Shown: in pieces, positions 8,852 through 17,358 of the stretch
Position numbering within the stretch: the stretch's first letter is position 1
Layout: each line of letters opens with the position of its first letter
NCBI RefSeq assembly: GCF_014892575.1
Contig: NZ_JADBGI010000002.1
Span: 62,001 to 126,000 of the forward strand
DNA: 64,000 nt
Origin: Nocardiopsis coralli
GTDB lineage: Bacteria > Actinomycetota > Actinomycetes > Streptosporangiales > Streptosporangiaceae
Direction: 5' to 3'
The notes under the pieces: generated by a model
The model's input: the letters and a program-made list of their open reading frames with translations, nothing else
Databases searched by the model: none
What the model was told of the DNA's origin: nothing
Position numbers and translations under genes: made by a program

Positions 8852-8876
8852 GAAACCGCATGGAAGGTGCCGTTTC
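8852..8876. promoter_or_regulatory. Candidate LysR site between the LysR and beta-lactamase genes
   Basis: The 145-bp divergent spacer holds the dyad GAAAC (8852-8856) and GTTTC (8872-8876) with a 15-bp spacer. LysR regulators often bind interrupted dyads near their own promoter. The arms are short, so this is only a candidate. Confidence 0.25.
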
Positions 8877-8980
8877 TGTCTTGGACCGCATCACACGTGC
8901 GGGAGCAGACTCCGTGGTGTCCCTGTGGTGGCGCCGTCGTCCCTGGTGGCGGGCGCCCCCGTGATGCGAGGAGGAGACCT

Positions 8981-9898
8981 GTGTCCACCAACGCCCGCCT
9001 ACGCCCCGCGGCCGTCCTGACCGTGTCCCTGGCACTGGCGCCCCTGGCCGGGTGCGCTACCGGGCAGGCCGCCCCGGACCCGGCCCCGTCGGCGGACCCG
9101 GCGGCCGCGGCGGAGGAGGCCTTCACCGCCCTGGAGTCGGAGTACGACGCCCGCCTGGGGGTCTACGCCCTCGACACCGGCACCGGACAGGAGGTCGAGT
9201 ACGGCGCCGACGACCGCTTCGCCTTCGCCTCCACGTTCAAGGCCCTGGCGGTGGGTGCGCTGCTGCACCAGCACGGCGCCGAGGTCCTGGATGAGGAGAT
9301 GCCGCTCGGCGAGGGCGACCTGCTCGAGAACGCGCCGATCGCCGAGGAGCTCGTGGAGGAGGGGCGCACGTCGATGACCCTGCGCGAGGCCTCCGACGCC
9401 ACGGTCCGCTACAGCGACAACACCGCCGGCAACCTCGTGCTGGAACGCCTGGGCGGGCCGGACGGGTTCGAGGAGGCGCTCCGGGAGATCGGCGACGAGA
9501 CCACCAACTCCGACCGGTGGGAGCAGGCCCTCAACGAGGCCGCCCCCGGCGACGAGCGCGACACCAGCACCCCGCGTGCCATGGCCGAGTCCCTGCAGTC
9601 CTACGTGCTGGAGGAGGACACCCTGCCCGAGGAGGAACGCGAGTTCCTCACCGACCTGCTCGAGCGCAACACCACCGGCGACACCCTGATCCGCGCCGGG
9701 GTGCCCGAGGACTGGGAGGTCGGCGACAAGACCGGCGGGGGCGGGTACGCGACGCGCAACGACATCGCGGTGGCCTGGCCGTCCGAGGGCGATCCGGTGG
9801 TGATCGCGGTGATGTCCGACCGCGAGGACGAGGACGCCGAGTACGACGACGCCCTGGTCGCCGACGCCACCGAAGCGCTCGTCGAGGCCCTGGACTGA
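8981..9898 (+). CDS. bla: Class A beta-lactamase, lipoprotein
   Basis: A 305-residue protein with all class A catalytic signatures: STFK (S84-K87), SDN (S145-N147), EQALN (E181-N185, the Glu166 equivalent with its Asn) and KTG (K250-G252). It hydrolyses beta-lactam rings after acylating the serine. The signal peptide ends in the lipobox LAGC (Cys 25), so it should be anchored to the outer membrane leaflet rather than released. The GTG at 8981 is chosen because GAGGAGGAG precedes it and the signal peptide starts there; the frame runs further upstream as noncoding shadow. It is divergent from the LysR gene, its likely regulator, and is followed by a terminator hairpin. Confidence 0.93.
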   Translation: MSTNARLRPAAVLTVSLALAPLAGCATGQAAPDPAPSADPAAAAEEAFTALESEYDARLGVYALDTGTGQEVEYGADDRFAFASTFKALAVGALLHQHGAEVLDEEMPLGEGDLLENAPIAEELVEEGRTSMTLREASDATVRYSDNTAGNLVLERLGGPDGFEEALREIGDETTNSDRWEQALNEAAPGDERDTSTPRAMAESLQSYVLEEDTLPEEEREFLTDLLERNTTGDTLIRAGVPEDWEVGDKTGGGGYATRNDIAVAWPSEGDPVVIAVMSDREDEDAEYDDALVADATEALVEALD

Positions 9899-9923
9899 GC
9901 CCTTACCGGCCTCCCCGCATGAC

Positions 9924-9959
9924 CGGTGCCCCGCCCTGGACGGCCAGGACGGGGCACCG
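9924..9959. terminator. Bidirectional hairpin terminator between bla and the secreted DUF1080 gene
   Basis: A 16-bp stem with one mismatch (arms 9924-9939 and 9944-9959) closed by a 4-nt loop sits between two convergent genes. It can end transcription from both sides. Confidence 0.7.
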
Positions 9960-10023
9960 CTCGTTCCGGAGGGCTCGGTGTGCTCCCTGCACCGGCAGGG
10001 GGCGGGCACCGCACCCCGCGGGG

Positions 10024-13014
10024 TCAGTCCTCGAGCTCCTTGATCTGCACGTCGCGGAACCAGACGTCCGAACCGGTGTGGTGGTTCTGCATCCCGATCC
10101 GGCCCTCACTCAGGTCCCGGTCGGGGTCGGCGCCCTCGCTGTCGAAGTCGTTGATGAGTTCACCGTTCAGGTACACCTGCACGTTGTGGCCCTCGACGAC
10201 GATCTCGTAGGAGTTCCACTCCCCCGGCGGGTTCAACGCCTCGTCCCTGGCCTCGATGTCGGCGCCCTGGAAGCTGTAGATCGCTCCCGTGGTGAGCTCG
10301 GGCTCGTCCATGGCGTCGATCTGGACCTCGAAGCCCTCGTTGCGCGCCTCCGGGTCGCCCTCGGGGTCGGGGACACCGATGTGCACACCGGAGTTGTCCT
10401 CGCCGGTCATCTTCCAGTCCAGCTTCAGGCTGTAGTCGGTGAACTCTTCGGGGTGGGTGGTGAGCCCCAGTCCCCCGACCGAACGCACCGAGCAGTCGGC
10501 CTGGGTGATGAAGTCGCCCGGGCCGGCCATCTCCCAGTCGGCGAAGCTCTCCTGGGTTCCGTCGAAGAGCATGCGGTAGCCCTCGTCGGGCTGGGCGGGT
10601 TCGCACGAGCCCGGTCGGAGCCGCAGGTGGTCCCAGTTCACGTGGCCGTCGTCGTCCTCACCGGCGGTGACGGTGACCGTGTTGCGCCCCTCCTCGAGCT
10701 CGAGCTCCTCGACGTGGTCGGCCCACTGGTCCCATTCCCCGGTGGACTCGACCGTGATCTGGCCCTGGTCCTGCCCGTTGACGGACAGCGAGATCGTCTT
10801 GTCCATCTCCGAGGGGTTGGGGCCGTTGGCGTAGCGGAAGGTCACCGGGTGGGTGCCCGCCTCGTCCACGTCGACGTCCCACGTGACCGAGGAACCGGTC
10901 TCGCCGAACCCGCTCACGTAACCCTCGCCGGTGTGGTTGCCGTGCTCCTCGTCGAGCACGGCGTTGCCGCCCAGGGTCGCGTTCTCGGCCTCGTGCACCC
11001 CGGTCTCGTTCGGCGGCTCCTCGTGGTTGGGGATGGTGTGCAGTGTGTACCAGGCCTCGGTGCTCCACAGCTCCTGGCCCTCGGCCGATTCGAAGGGGCG
11101 CGGAGAGCGCACGTGGACCACCCGGTCCTCACGCAGCCCGTCGATGTCCAGGCTCACGGTCAGCCCGTCGTCGGAGACCGACGCGTCGGCGACGGACAGC
11201 TGCTCCTGGTTGAGCTTGGGACCGCCGTAGTCCGACGTGGGGTTGTACGACCACTGCTCGACCTCGTAGGCGTCGCCGAGGTCGGCGATCACGTCCTCGG
11301 AGACCGGCTGGGTGTAGGTGATGTCGAACCCCTGCTCGGTGGCCTCCATGGACACCATGTCCATGGCCTCCTCCGAGGTCGGCGTCAGCTTCTGCAGACC
11401 GTGGTCGAGCTTGCCGGGCTGTTCCCAGTTCCCGCCACCGCCGATGCCGCCGACGTAGAAGGAACCGTCGGGGCCGATCTCGAGCCGGCTGACCCCCGAC
11501 TCCAGGCCCTGGGTCATGCGGAAGACGGCGCCCTGCTTGTCGCCCTCGACCTCTTCGATGAAGCCGCGCTGGATACCGCCGTAGGTGACGTCGCCGAAGA
11601 CCAGCTGGTCCTCGAAGGGGCCCTCCTCCACGGTCACGGGGTTGGTCGGCGAGTTGGAGATCTCACCGTGCGGGAGCCACAGCACCGGATCGGTCACCGG
11701 CTGGTCGTCGAAGGGGCCCTCGGGGGTCGTGTAGTGGTTGTAGAACCCGCCCTCCTCGATCTCGACGAGCTTCGAGGCGGGGAGCCAGTCGCCCTGGTTG
11801 TCGTTGACGTAGATCTCCTCATCGGGGCCCCAGCCGATGCCGTTGGGCGTACGCAGACCGCCGGCGACGTACTCCACCTCGCCGCTGTCCTTGTCGACCT
11901 TGATGGAGGTGCCGCGGTTCTCCACGTGCTGCGGCACGGTGGTCCGGCCGCCGGGGGTGATGGCCACCGACAGGTTGAGGTAGTAGTGGTCCTCGTCCAT
12001 CAGCAGGCCGAACCCGAACTCGTGGTAGGTGTCGCCCGAGGGCCAGGTCGCGATCTCCTCGGTGTCCTGGTAGACGCCGTCGTCGTCCTGGCCGGTCAAC
12101 CGGCTGAGCTGGTGCTTCTCGGCGACGATGATCTCGCCGTCGTCGATGACCACACCCTGGGGTTCGTTCATGTCGGTCGCGATGACCTGGGTGGTGATGT
12201 CCTCGGGGTCGGCGTCCTCACCGACCGTGCCCGTGACGAGCTCGACCGCTCCGTCGAAGCTCTCCCGTCCGGCCCAGGTCGTCAGGACCATGTCGCCGTC
12301 CTCGAACCAGTCCATGCCGGTGACCTTCGGTTCGTACCCTTCGGGCCGCAGGTCGGTCAGCGTGTAGTCCGGGTGCACGTCCTCGAGGGGCTCCCCGTCA
12401 CCGGGGGTGGCGTCCGGGTCCTCGCACTCCTTGGTCCCCGGCGAGGTCACCCGGGTGACATCGGCGTCGGTGCTGAGCGCGGACTCGGGCACGGTCTCGA
12501 ACCCGTCCCCGCCCGGGGGCGACCATTCCAGTTGCAGGGCCTTGTCACCCGCGCCCTGGAAGTGGTCGATCCGCAGGGCGTGCGGCCCTTCGGACAACTC
12601 CGCGGTCCCTTCGGCGGGCTCCGGTTCGACCCGGTCGTTGTCGATGATCTCCTCGTCGCCGACGGACAGTCGTGACCCGTCGTCACTGGTGAGGCGGAAT
12701 TCGTACTCTCCGTCCTCGGGTGCGTGGATGTTCCCGATCACATGCGTCAGGAAGTTGCTCTCGAACCCGCCGAAGTCGTCGGTGGATTCCCAGTCGACGT
12801 GGGAACGGAGCTCGTCCACATTGGGTGTCTGCCCCTCGGTCAGGGTGCAGGTCTCCTCGAGTTCGACCCCGACGTCGAACACCCGCATCGTGACGCCGGG
12901 TTCTTGGGGCGGAAGGTCGTCTGCTGCGGCGGGGACCGCCGAGGGCAGGAGCATCCCGGTGGCCGCGACGGCGACCAGGGCACCCGCGGGGGGCCGGCCT
13001 GTTCTTGAGGGCAT
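10024..13014 (-). CDS. Large secreted PA14 / sorbosone-dehydrogenase-like propeller / CBM6-like / DUF1080 protein
   Basis: A 996-residue exported protein. Residues 1-31 are a Sec signal peptide ending PAAADD. Residues about 40-190 form a PA14 domain (GEYEFRLTSDDGSRL). Residues about 225-545 read as a glucose/sorbosone-dehydrogenase-like beta-propeller (GMDWFEDGDMVLTTWAGR, RTPNGIGWGPDEEIYV). Residues about 675-805 resemble a CBM6/35 module (HEAENATLGGN, DHLRLRPG). Residues about 810-995 are a DUF1080/3-keto-disaccharide hydrolase domain (GYRMLFDGTQESFADWEM, FEVQIDAMDEPE). DUF1080 proteins are linked to 3-keto-glycoside cleavage, so it may oxidize or cleave a polymeric or glycosidic substrate outside the cell. 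It follows the cupin gene (87 bp gap) behind a LacI operator. Substrate and cofactor are not determined. Confidence 0.85.
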   Translation of the reverse strand: MPSRTGRPPAGALVAVAATGMLLPSAVPAAADDLPPQEPGVTMRVFDVGVELEETCTLTEGQTPNVDELRSHVDWESTDDFGGFESNFLTHVIGNIHAPEDGEYEFRLTSDDGSRLSVGDEEIIDNDRVEPEPAEGTAELSEGPHALRIDHFQGAGDKALQLEWSPPGGDGFETVPESALSTDADVTRVTSPGTKECEDPDATPGDGEPLEDVHPDYTLTDLRPEGYEPKVTGMDWFEDGDMVLTTWAGRESFDGAVELVTGTVGEDADPEDITTQVIATDMNEPQGVVIDDGEIIVAEKHQLSRLTGQDDDGVYQDTEEIATWPSGDTYHEFGFGLLMDEDHYYLNLSVAITPGGRTTVPQHVENRGTSIKVDKDSGEVEYVAGGLRTPNGIGWGPDEEIYVNDNQGDWLPASKLVEIEEGGFYNHYTTPEGPFDDQPVTDPVLWLPHGEISNSPTNPVTVEEGPFEDQLVFGDVTYGGIQRGFIEEVEGDKQGAVFRMTQGLESGVSRLEIGPDGSFYVGGIGGGGNWEQPGKLDHGLQKLTPTSEEAMDMVSMEATEQGFDITYTQPVSEDVIADLGDAYEVEQWSYNPTSDYGGPKLNQEQLSVADASVSDDGLTVSLDIDGLREDRVVHVRSPRPFESAEGQELWSTEAWYTLHTIPNHEEPPNETGVHEAENATLGGNAVLDEEHGNHTGEGYVSGFGETGSSVTWDVDVDEAGTHPVTFRYANGPNPSEMDKTISLSVNGQDQGQITVESTGEWDQWADHVEELELEEGRNTVTVTAGEDDDGHVNWDHLRLRPGSCEPAQPDEGYRMLFDGTQESFADWEMAGPGDFITQADCSVRSVGGLGLTTHPEEFTDYSLKLDWKMTGEDNSGVHIGVPDPEGDPEARNEGFEVQIDAMDEPELTTGAIYSFQGADIEARDEALNPPGEWNSYEIVVEGHNVQVYLNGELINDFDSEGADPDRDLSEGRIGMQNHHTGSDVWFRDVQIKELED

Positions 13015-13101
13015 GGGGGGCTACTTCCTCTTCGAATTCGGCACAGGGGGGTCGGTGGTCCGGGTGAACGACGGACCGCGGCGGAGGGTGAGGGTGCGTT
13101 G

Positions 13102-13875
13102 CTAGGGGCGGCCCGAACGGACCGCCTCGCTGCCCGGGAAGGTGAGGAGCCGGCCGCACATCCCCCAGGCGGGACGCTGCTCGCCGCGACGGACCGCGGC
13201 CGAGGACAGGTGGGAGACGTCGCCTGCTCCGAGCGCGTCCAGGTGCGCCCGTGTACGGGCCAGCTCGCGGCCCGGTCCGCTCTCGACGCGCTCCCTCCAC
13301 ACGGGGAGTTCCGGAGCGACCAGGCGCAGCGCCGCTTCGTGGAAATCGGCCATCGCGGCACGGTCGCCGGCCTCGACACGTCGGCGCAGCTCGACGAAAC
13401 CGGTCACCGCGAGGTCTCTGCGGGCCCTGGCCGAGCCTTCCGGGTCCTGCGGGTCGAGGGCGGCCGCCGAACGGTAGGCGTCGGGGTCGGACAGGATCTG
13501 CGCCGGGAAGGTGAGCACAGCGTCCCCCGCCTCCGGCAGACCGGCGTTCTGCATGAGGACGACGATGCGCAGGCCGCCGCCGTTGACCAACCGGTGGATG
13601 GTTCCGGGGGTGAACCACAGCAGGTCGCCCTCGGCGAGCCGGGTCGAGGCGAACCCTTCCGTGGTCAGGGTCTGCACCGCGCCCGAGCCCCCGACCACGG
13701 CGTAGGCCTCGGCACACGCGAGGTGCACGTGCGGGGTGCCTCCGCAGATCCCGTCGGAGTTCTCGGCGCCCGGCCAGTCGTAGACCTGTAACCGCGACAG
13801 ACCGACCCCGCCCGGTAACGGCGGGCCCGCTCGGCTGTCGCCACGGGCGACGGCGTCTTCCGTCTCGTCTCTCAC
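13102..13875 (-). CDS. Cupin-domain protein of the LacI-controlled sugar locus
   Basis: A 257-residue protein starting at GTG 13875 behind GGAGGGAG. The first 120 residues are a cupin: GGTPHVHLACAEAYAVVGGSG supplies the HxH...E metal-binding set, and WFTPGTIHRLVNGG the second-motif histidine. The C-terminal half is alpha-helical and charged, with no family I recognise. Cupins of this type act as sugar epimerases, isomerases or sensors. It is the first gene of the minus-strand operon, with the 14-bp operator 92 bp upstream, and is co-transcribed with the secreted DUF1080 protein. It carries no signal peptide, so it probably acts on an imported product. Confidence 0.8.
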   Translation of the reverse strand: MRDETEDAVARGDSRAGPPLPGGVGLSRLQVYDWPGAENSDGICGGTPHVHLACAEAYAVVGGSGAVQTLTTEGFASTRLAEGDLLWFTPGTIHRLVNGGGLRIVVLMQNAGLPEAGDAVLTFPAQILSDPDAYRSAAALDPQDPEGSARARRDLAVTGFVELRRRVEAGDRAAMADFHEAALRLVAPELPVWRERVESGPGRELARTRAHLDALGAGDVSHLSSAAVRRGEQRPAWGMCGRLLTFPGSEAVRSGRP

Positions 13876-13966
13876 TGGCAGCTCCCTCCTGGCCCCGCGC
13901 CGCGCGTGGCACGACTGCCACGGGCGACGGTGGCGGGACAGGGCGGATGGTTGCTGGACGGTATAG

Positions 13967-13982
13967 CAGAAAGCGCTTTCTG
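13967..13982. promoter_or_regulatory. LacI-family operator O1 (cupin/DUF1080 operon)
   Basis: CAGAAAGCGCTTTCTG is a perfect 16-bp palindrome with the central CG typical of LacI/GalR operators. It starts 7 bp downstream of the minus-strand -10 element, so bound repressor would block initiation. The inner 14 bp are identical to the operator at 15347-15360. Confidence 0.85.
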
Positions 13983-14088
13983 ATCCGGGAACTTATGTTC
14001 CCCTCACGGTGTTGTCAAGATCACCGGAACAACCGCTCAGCTACCGGATCCCCGCCCCTGCAGCCCGATGCGTCTCCGGGATACTGAT

Positions 14089-14102
14089 AGAGACCGCTTA
14101 CT
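14089..14102. promoter_or_regulatory. Degenerate LacI operator before the regulator gene
   Basis: AGAGACCGCTTACT matches the 14-bp operator core at 11 of 14 positions. It lies 93 bp upstream of the lacI-type gene, so it could give weak autoregulation. Confidence 0.4.
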
Positions 14103-14194
14103 GTTGACGTGCACCGCACCGGCCCGGGCTCGCGCCGGAACAGCCCGGTGCCAGGGCACACGGGGCCGAGGAACACGAGGAGTGGACAGGGCAG

Positions 14195-15292
14195 ATGGCA
14201 GCGAAACTGGCCGACGTGGCCGCGCGAGCGGGGGTCTCCCCCGCGACGGTCTCCAGGGTCCTCAACGGCAACTACCCGGTGGCTCATGCGACGGCCGAGA
14301 AGGTGCACCGGGCCGTCGCCGAGCTGCACTACGTGGTCAACGGCAACGCCCGCGCCCTGGTCTCGGCCAGATCCGACCTCGTCGGGGTCCTGGTGCACGA
14401 CATCGCCGACCCCTTCTTCGGGGTGATCGCCAGCGGCATCCAGGACTCGGTCGCCGAAGCCGACGTCCTGGCCGTCGTGTGCAACACGGGGAGCTCGGCG
14501 GCGCGCGAACTCAGTTACCTGAAACTGCTCCGCAAGCAGCGGGCCCGCGCCGTGGTCCTGACCGGCGGTTCGGTCGACGATCCCGACCTGCACGGGGCCT
14601 TCGTCGAGCAGCTCACCGAGCTCACGGCCTCGGGGGCCCACGTGGTGCTGTGCGGCCGCCCGCCGGTGACCGACGCCGAGGGCCGGGACGTGCCCGGCCT
14701 GGTCACGGTCGACTTCGACAACCGCGACGGGGCCCGGAGGCTGACCGCGCACCTGACCTCCCTGGGCCACCGCGAGATCGGCTACGTCACCGGACCCGAA
14801 GGGCGGACCACGTCGCAGCTCAGGCTCGAGGGCCACCTGATGGCGATCCGGGACGCCGGGCTGGACGAGGCCCGCTGCCCGGTGGTCTCGGGCCGTTTCG
14901 ACCGGGCCTCGGGCAGCACCGGAGCCACCGAGCTCCTGCGCCGCAACCCGGACCTGACCGCCGTCGTCGCGGGCAACGACATGGCCGGCGTGGGTGTGCT
15001 CACCGAGCTGCGCTCCCGCGGAATCGAGGTCCCCCGCGACATCTCGGTGGCCGGGTTCGACGACCTGCCCTTCAGCTCCGACACCGTGCCCGCGCTGACC
15101 ACGGTCCGGATCCCGTTGACCGAGGCCGGACGCACCAGCGGGCGGCTCGCCCTCGGCAACGAGAGCCCTCCCCCCGGCGGGCTCCTTCCCGTGCGCACCG
15201 AACTCCTCGTGCGGGACTCCACCGCGCCGCCCTCCCGGGGCCGGAACAGCACTTCCGGCGAGCGGGCGCCCTCCGCAAAGGCAGCCGAATGA
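14195..15292 (+). CDS. LacI-family transcriptional repressor
   Basis: A 365-residue LacI/GalR regulator. The headpiece LADVAARAGVSPATVSRVLN (about residues 5-24) is the DNA-binding helix-turn-helix with hinge following, and the rest is the type I periplasmic-binding-like sugar domain (VGVLVHDIADPFFGVIASGI, SVAGFDDLPFSS). A 25-residue polar tail follows the usual end. The ATG at 14195 gives the normal N-terminus. It lies between the two transcription units that carry identical operators, which makes it the obvious repressor of both. The inducer should be a sugar or sugar acid derived from the substrate of the locus. Confidence 0.93.
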   Translation: MAAKLADVAARAGVSPATVSRVLNGNYPVAHATAEKVHRAVAELHYVVNGNARALVSARSDLVGVLVHDIADPFFGVIASGIQDSVAEADVLAVVCNTGSSAARELSYLKLLRKQRARAVVLTGGSVDDPDLHGAFVEQLTELTASGAHVVLCGRPPVTDAEGRDVPGLVTVDFDNRDGARRLTAHLTSLGHREIGYVTGPEGRTTSQLRLEGHLMAIRDAGLDEARCPVVSGRFDRASGSTGATELLRRNPDLTAVVAGNDMAGVGVLTELRSRGIEVPRDISVAGFDDLPFSSDTVPALTTVRIPLTEAGRTSGRLALGNESPPPGGLLPVRTELLVRDSTAPPSRGRNSTSGERAPSAKAAE

Positions 15293-15308
15293 GGCCGTCG
15301 ACGGGGCG

Positions 15309-15361
15309 TTGACACGGGCCGAGGGGCCACTTAACATCCACGCAATAGAAAGCGCTTTCTA
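15309..15361 (+). promoter_or_regulatory. Promoter plus LacI operator O2 for the ABC-transporter/dehydrogenase operon
   Basis: TTGACA at 15309-15314, a 17-bp spacer and TAACAT at 15332-15337 form a good housekeeping-type promoter. The perfect palindrome TAGAAAGCGCTTTCTA at 15346-15361 begins 8 bp past the -10, the same spacing as at the divergent cupin promoter. The gene start is at 15409. Confidence 0.82.
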
Positions 15362-15408
15362 GAGCAGGGTCAAGAGCCTCGCGCGATGCGAGCGATGTTA
15401 GGTCCCAC

Positions 15409-16260
15409 ATGACTCATCAGATGGAACGCCCCCCAGCAGGCCCACAAGCGCGCAACCCGACCCCGTCCCAGCGGGAGGGTCCCCCCAGAGCCAGCAACTG
15501 GCTCGCCTACACCTACCCCCTGGCCTTCCTCGCCCTCGCCGTGGCGTGCTGGTTCCTCGTCACCGGCGGGGGCCTGGTCGCGCCCTATGTCCTGCCTTCA
15601 CCCATGGACACGTGGAAAGCGTTTGCCGACAACACGGGCTATCTCTGGACGCACACGCTCGTGACCTCCGTGGAGACCGTCATCGGCTTCGTCATCGCAT
15701 CCGTCGTGGGTGTGCTCGTGGCCGTGGCCATGGTCTATTCACCGACCATGGAGAAGACCTTCTACCCGCTGATCCTCTTCGCCCAGGTGATCCCGAAGAT
15801 CGCCATCGCCCCGCTGTTCGTGGTCTGGCTCGGCTTCGGCCCCAGCCCCAAGATCCTGGTCGCGGTGCTGATGGCCTTCTTCCCCGTGGTCATATCGGCG
15901 CTCAGCGGCCTGCGCTCGGTCGACCCCGAACTGCTCGAGCTCACCTCGACGATGGGCGCGTCCAAGGTCAAGACCTTCTGCAAGGTCCGCTTCCCCGCGG
16001 CACTGCCCGAACTGCTCTCGGGGCTCAAGGTGGCGGCCACCCTGGCCGTGACCGGGGCCGTGGTGGGCGAATTCGTCGGGGCCAACGCAGGCCTGGGCTA
16101 CGTGATCCTGCAGGCCAACGGAACCATGGACACCGCGATGCTCTTCGCCGCGCTGTTCATCATGTCCCTGCTGGGCATCGTGCTCTTCGCCCTCATCCAG
16201 ATCGCGGAGTACTTCCTCATCCCCTGGCACGCGTCCCGCCGCAGCCGCACCCGCACCTGA
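15409..16260 (+). CDS. ABC transporter permease, SsuC/TauC/ThiX type
   Basis: A 283-residue inner-membrane permease with about six hydrophobic helices and the BPD_transp_1 cytoplasmic loop (ELLELTSTMGASKVKTFCKV...PAALPEL), which docks on the ATPase. The N-terminal 30 residues are proline-rich and polar. This permease class belongs to the nitrate/sulfonate/taurine/pyrimidine-precursor branch rather than to the MalF/MalG sugar branch, which is unexpected beside sugar-metabolism genes. It opens the LacI-controlled operon, followed by its binding protein (64 bp) and ATPase (2 bp). Confidence 0.9.
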   Translation: MTHQMERPPAGPQARNPTPSQREGPPRASNWLAYTYPLAFLALAVACWFLVTGGGLVAPYVLPSPMDTWKAFADNTGYLWTHTLVTSVETVIGFVIASVVGVLVAVAMVYSPTMEKTFYPLILFAQVIPKIAIAPLFVVWLGFGPSPKILVAVLMAFFPVVISALSGLRSVDPELLELTSTMGASKVKTFCKVRFPAALPELLSGLKVAATLAVTGAVVGEFVGANAGLGYVILQANGTMDTAMLFAALFIMSLLGIVLFALIQIAEYFLIPWHASRRSRTRT

Positions 16261-16324
16261 GCACGCCCACCCCCGACGCCCGGTCGGCGTGCACAGCAGG
16301 CCCGACCGTGCGGATTGGACACCC

Positions 16325-17356
16325 ATGCCGAACCCCACCCCCCGCCGACACCCCGCCCTCACCGCGGCCGCGGCCGGCGCTTGCACCCTGGCCCTGGTCG
16401 CCTGCGGCGGCAACGGCGACGCAGACTCGAACGAAGACACCACCGATGTGACCCTGCAGCTCAACTGGTACCCCTACGGAGAACACGCGCCCTTCTACCA
16501 CGGCATCGAAGAAGGCATCTTCGAGGAGCACGGGATCTCCCTGACCATCGAGGCCGGGCAGGGATCGGCCAGAACCGTGCAGTCCGTCGGACAACAGAGC
16601 TACGACTTCGGCTGGGCGGACGCCCCCGCTCTGATGACCAACATCGACGAAGGCGTCGACGTGAGCTCCGTCGGGGTCTTCCTCCAGTCCACGCCCTCCG
16701 CCGTGCAGGTCTTCTCCGACTCGGGCATCTCCACCCCCGAGGACCTGGAGGGGCGCACCATCGCGGTCTCGGCCGGCGACGCGGTGACCCTCACCTTCCC
16801 GCTGTACCTGGAGTCGGTCGGGCTCTCCGAGGACGACGTCGAGCAACAGAACCTCGACGCGGCCGGCAAGAACGCGGCCCTGATGTCCGACCAGGTCGAC
16901 GGCCTGATCGGGTTCGCGCACGACCAGGGACCCATCATCGCCGAGGAGAGCGGCAGAGAGGTGTCCTACCTGCGTTACACCGATGCCGGCCTGAACTTCT
17001 TCAGCAACGGCCTCGTCGCGCACAACTCCACCATCGACGAGGACCCCGAGCTGGTCGAGCGCATGGTCGAGGCCACCTCCGAGGCCTTTGCCTCCGCACA
17101 GGACTCACCCGAGGACGCGGTGGCCGCGATGGAGGGCGAGGACCCCCAGCTGCCCAGCGCAGAGGTGCTCCTCGACCAGTGGGAGGAGACCGTGCCGCTG
17201 TTGTCGACCGAGAACTCCGAGGGCATGGAGCCCGGCCACACCGCGCCGCAGGACTGGGAGGAGACCATCGAGACCCTGGCCGAGGCGGACCTCATCGACG
17301 AGGTCAAGGACCCGGCCGAGTACTTCGACGGTTCCTTCACCGGCGGGGAGGACTGA
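16325..17356 (+). CDS. NMT1/THI5-like ABC transporter substrate-binding lipoprotein
   Basis: A 343-residue lipoprotein: signal peptide with lipobox VACGG (Cys about residue 26) then an acidic linker. The mature part begins TLQLNWYPYGEHAPFYHGIEEGIFEEHGI, the signature of NMT1/THI5-like binding proteins (ThiY, SsuA, RibY relatives), which bind small aromatic or sulfonated molecules such as formylaminopyrimidine. The ATG at 16325 gives the correct signal peptide; the ribosome site is weak, which suggests coupling to the permease gene. In this cluster the ligand may instead be a glycoside aglycone or sugar derivative. The true ligand cannot be read from sequence. Confidence 0.88.
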   Translation: MPNPTPRRHPALTAAAAGACTLALVACGGNGDADSNEDTTDVTLQLNWYPYGEHAPFYHGIEEGIFEEHGISLTIEAGQGSARTVQSVGQQSYDFGWADAPALMTNIDEGVDVSSVGVFLQSTPSAVQVFSDSGISTPEDLEGRTIAVSAGDAVTLTFPLYLESVGLSEDDVEQQNLDAAGKNAALMSDQVDGLIGFAHDQGPIIAEESGREVSYLRYTDAGLNFFSNGLVAHNSTIDEDPELVERMVEATSEAFASAQDSPEDAVAAMEGEDPQLPSAEVLLDQWEETVPLLSTENSEGMEPGHTAPQDWEETIETLAEADLIDEVKDPAEYFDGSFTGGED

Positions 17357-17358
17357 GC

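Larger units (their letters stand above)
13876..14194. promoter_or_regulatory. Divergent regulatory region of the LacI sugar locus
   Basis: The 319-bp gap holds no gene. On the minus strand it contains a consensus-like promoter: -35 TTGACA (complement of 14013-14018), 17-bp spacer, -10 TAAGTT (complement of 13990-13995), followed by a perfect operator palindrome at 13967-13982. Towards the lacI-type gene lies a degenerate copy of the operator at 14089-14102. Confidence 0.7.

Noticed and set aside
9517..12675. A 1052-residue plus-strand frame opposite the secreted DUF1080 gene
   Set aside because: It is the antisense shadow of a gene with clear domains, signal peptide and ribosome site on the minus strand.
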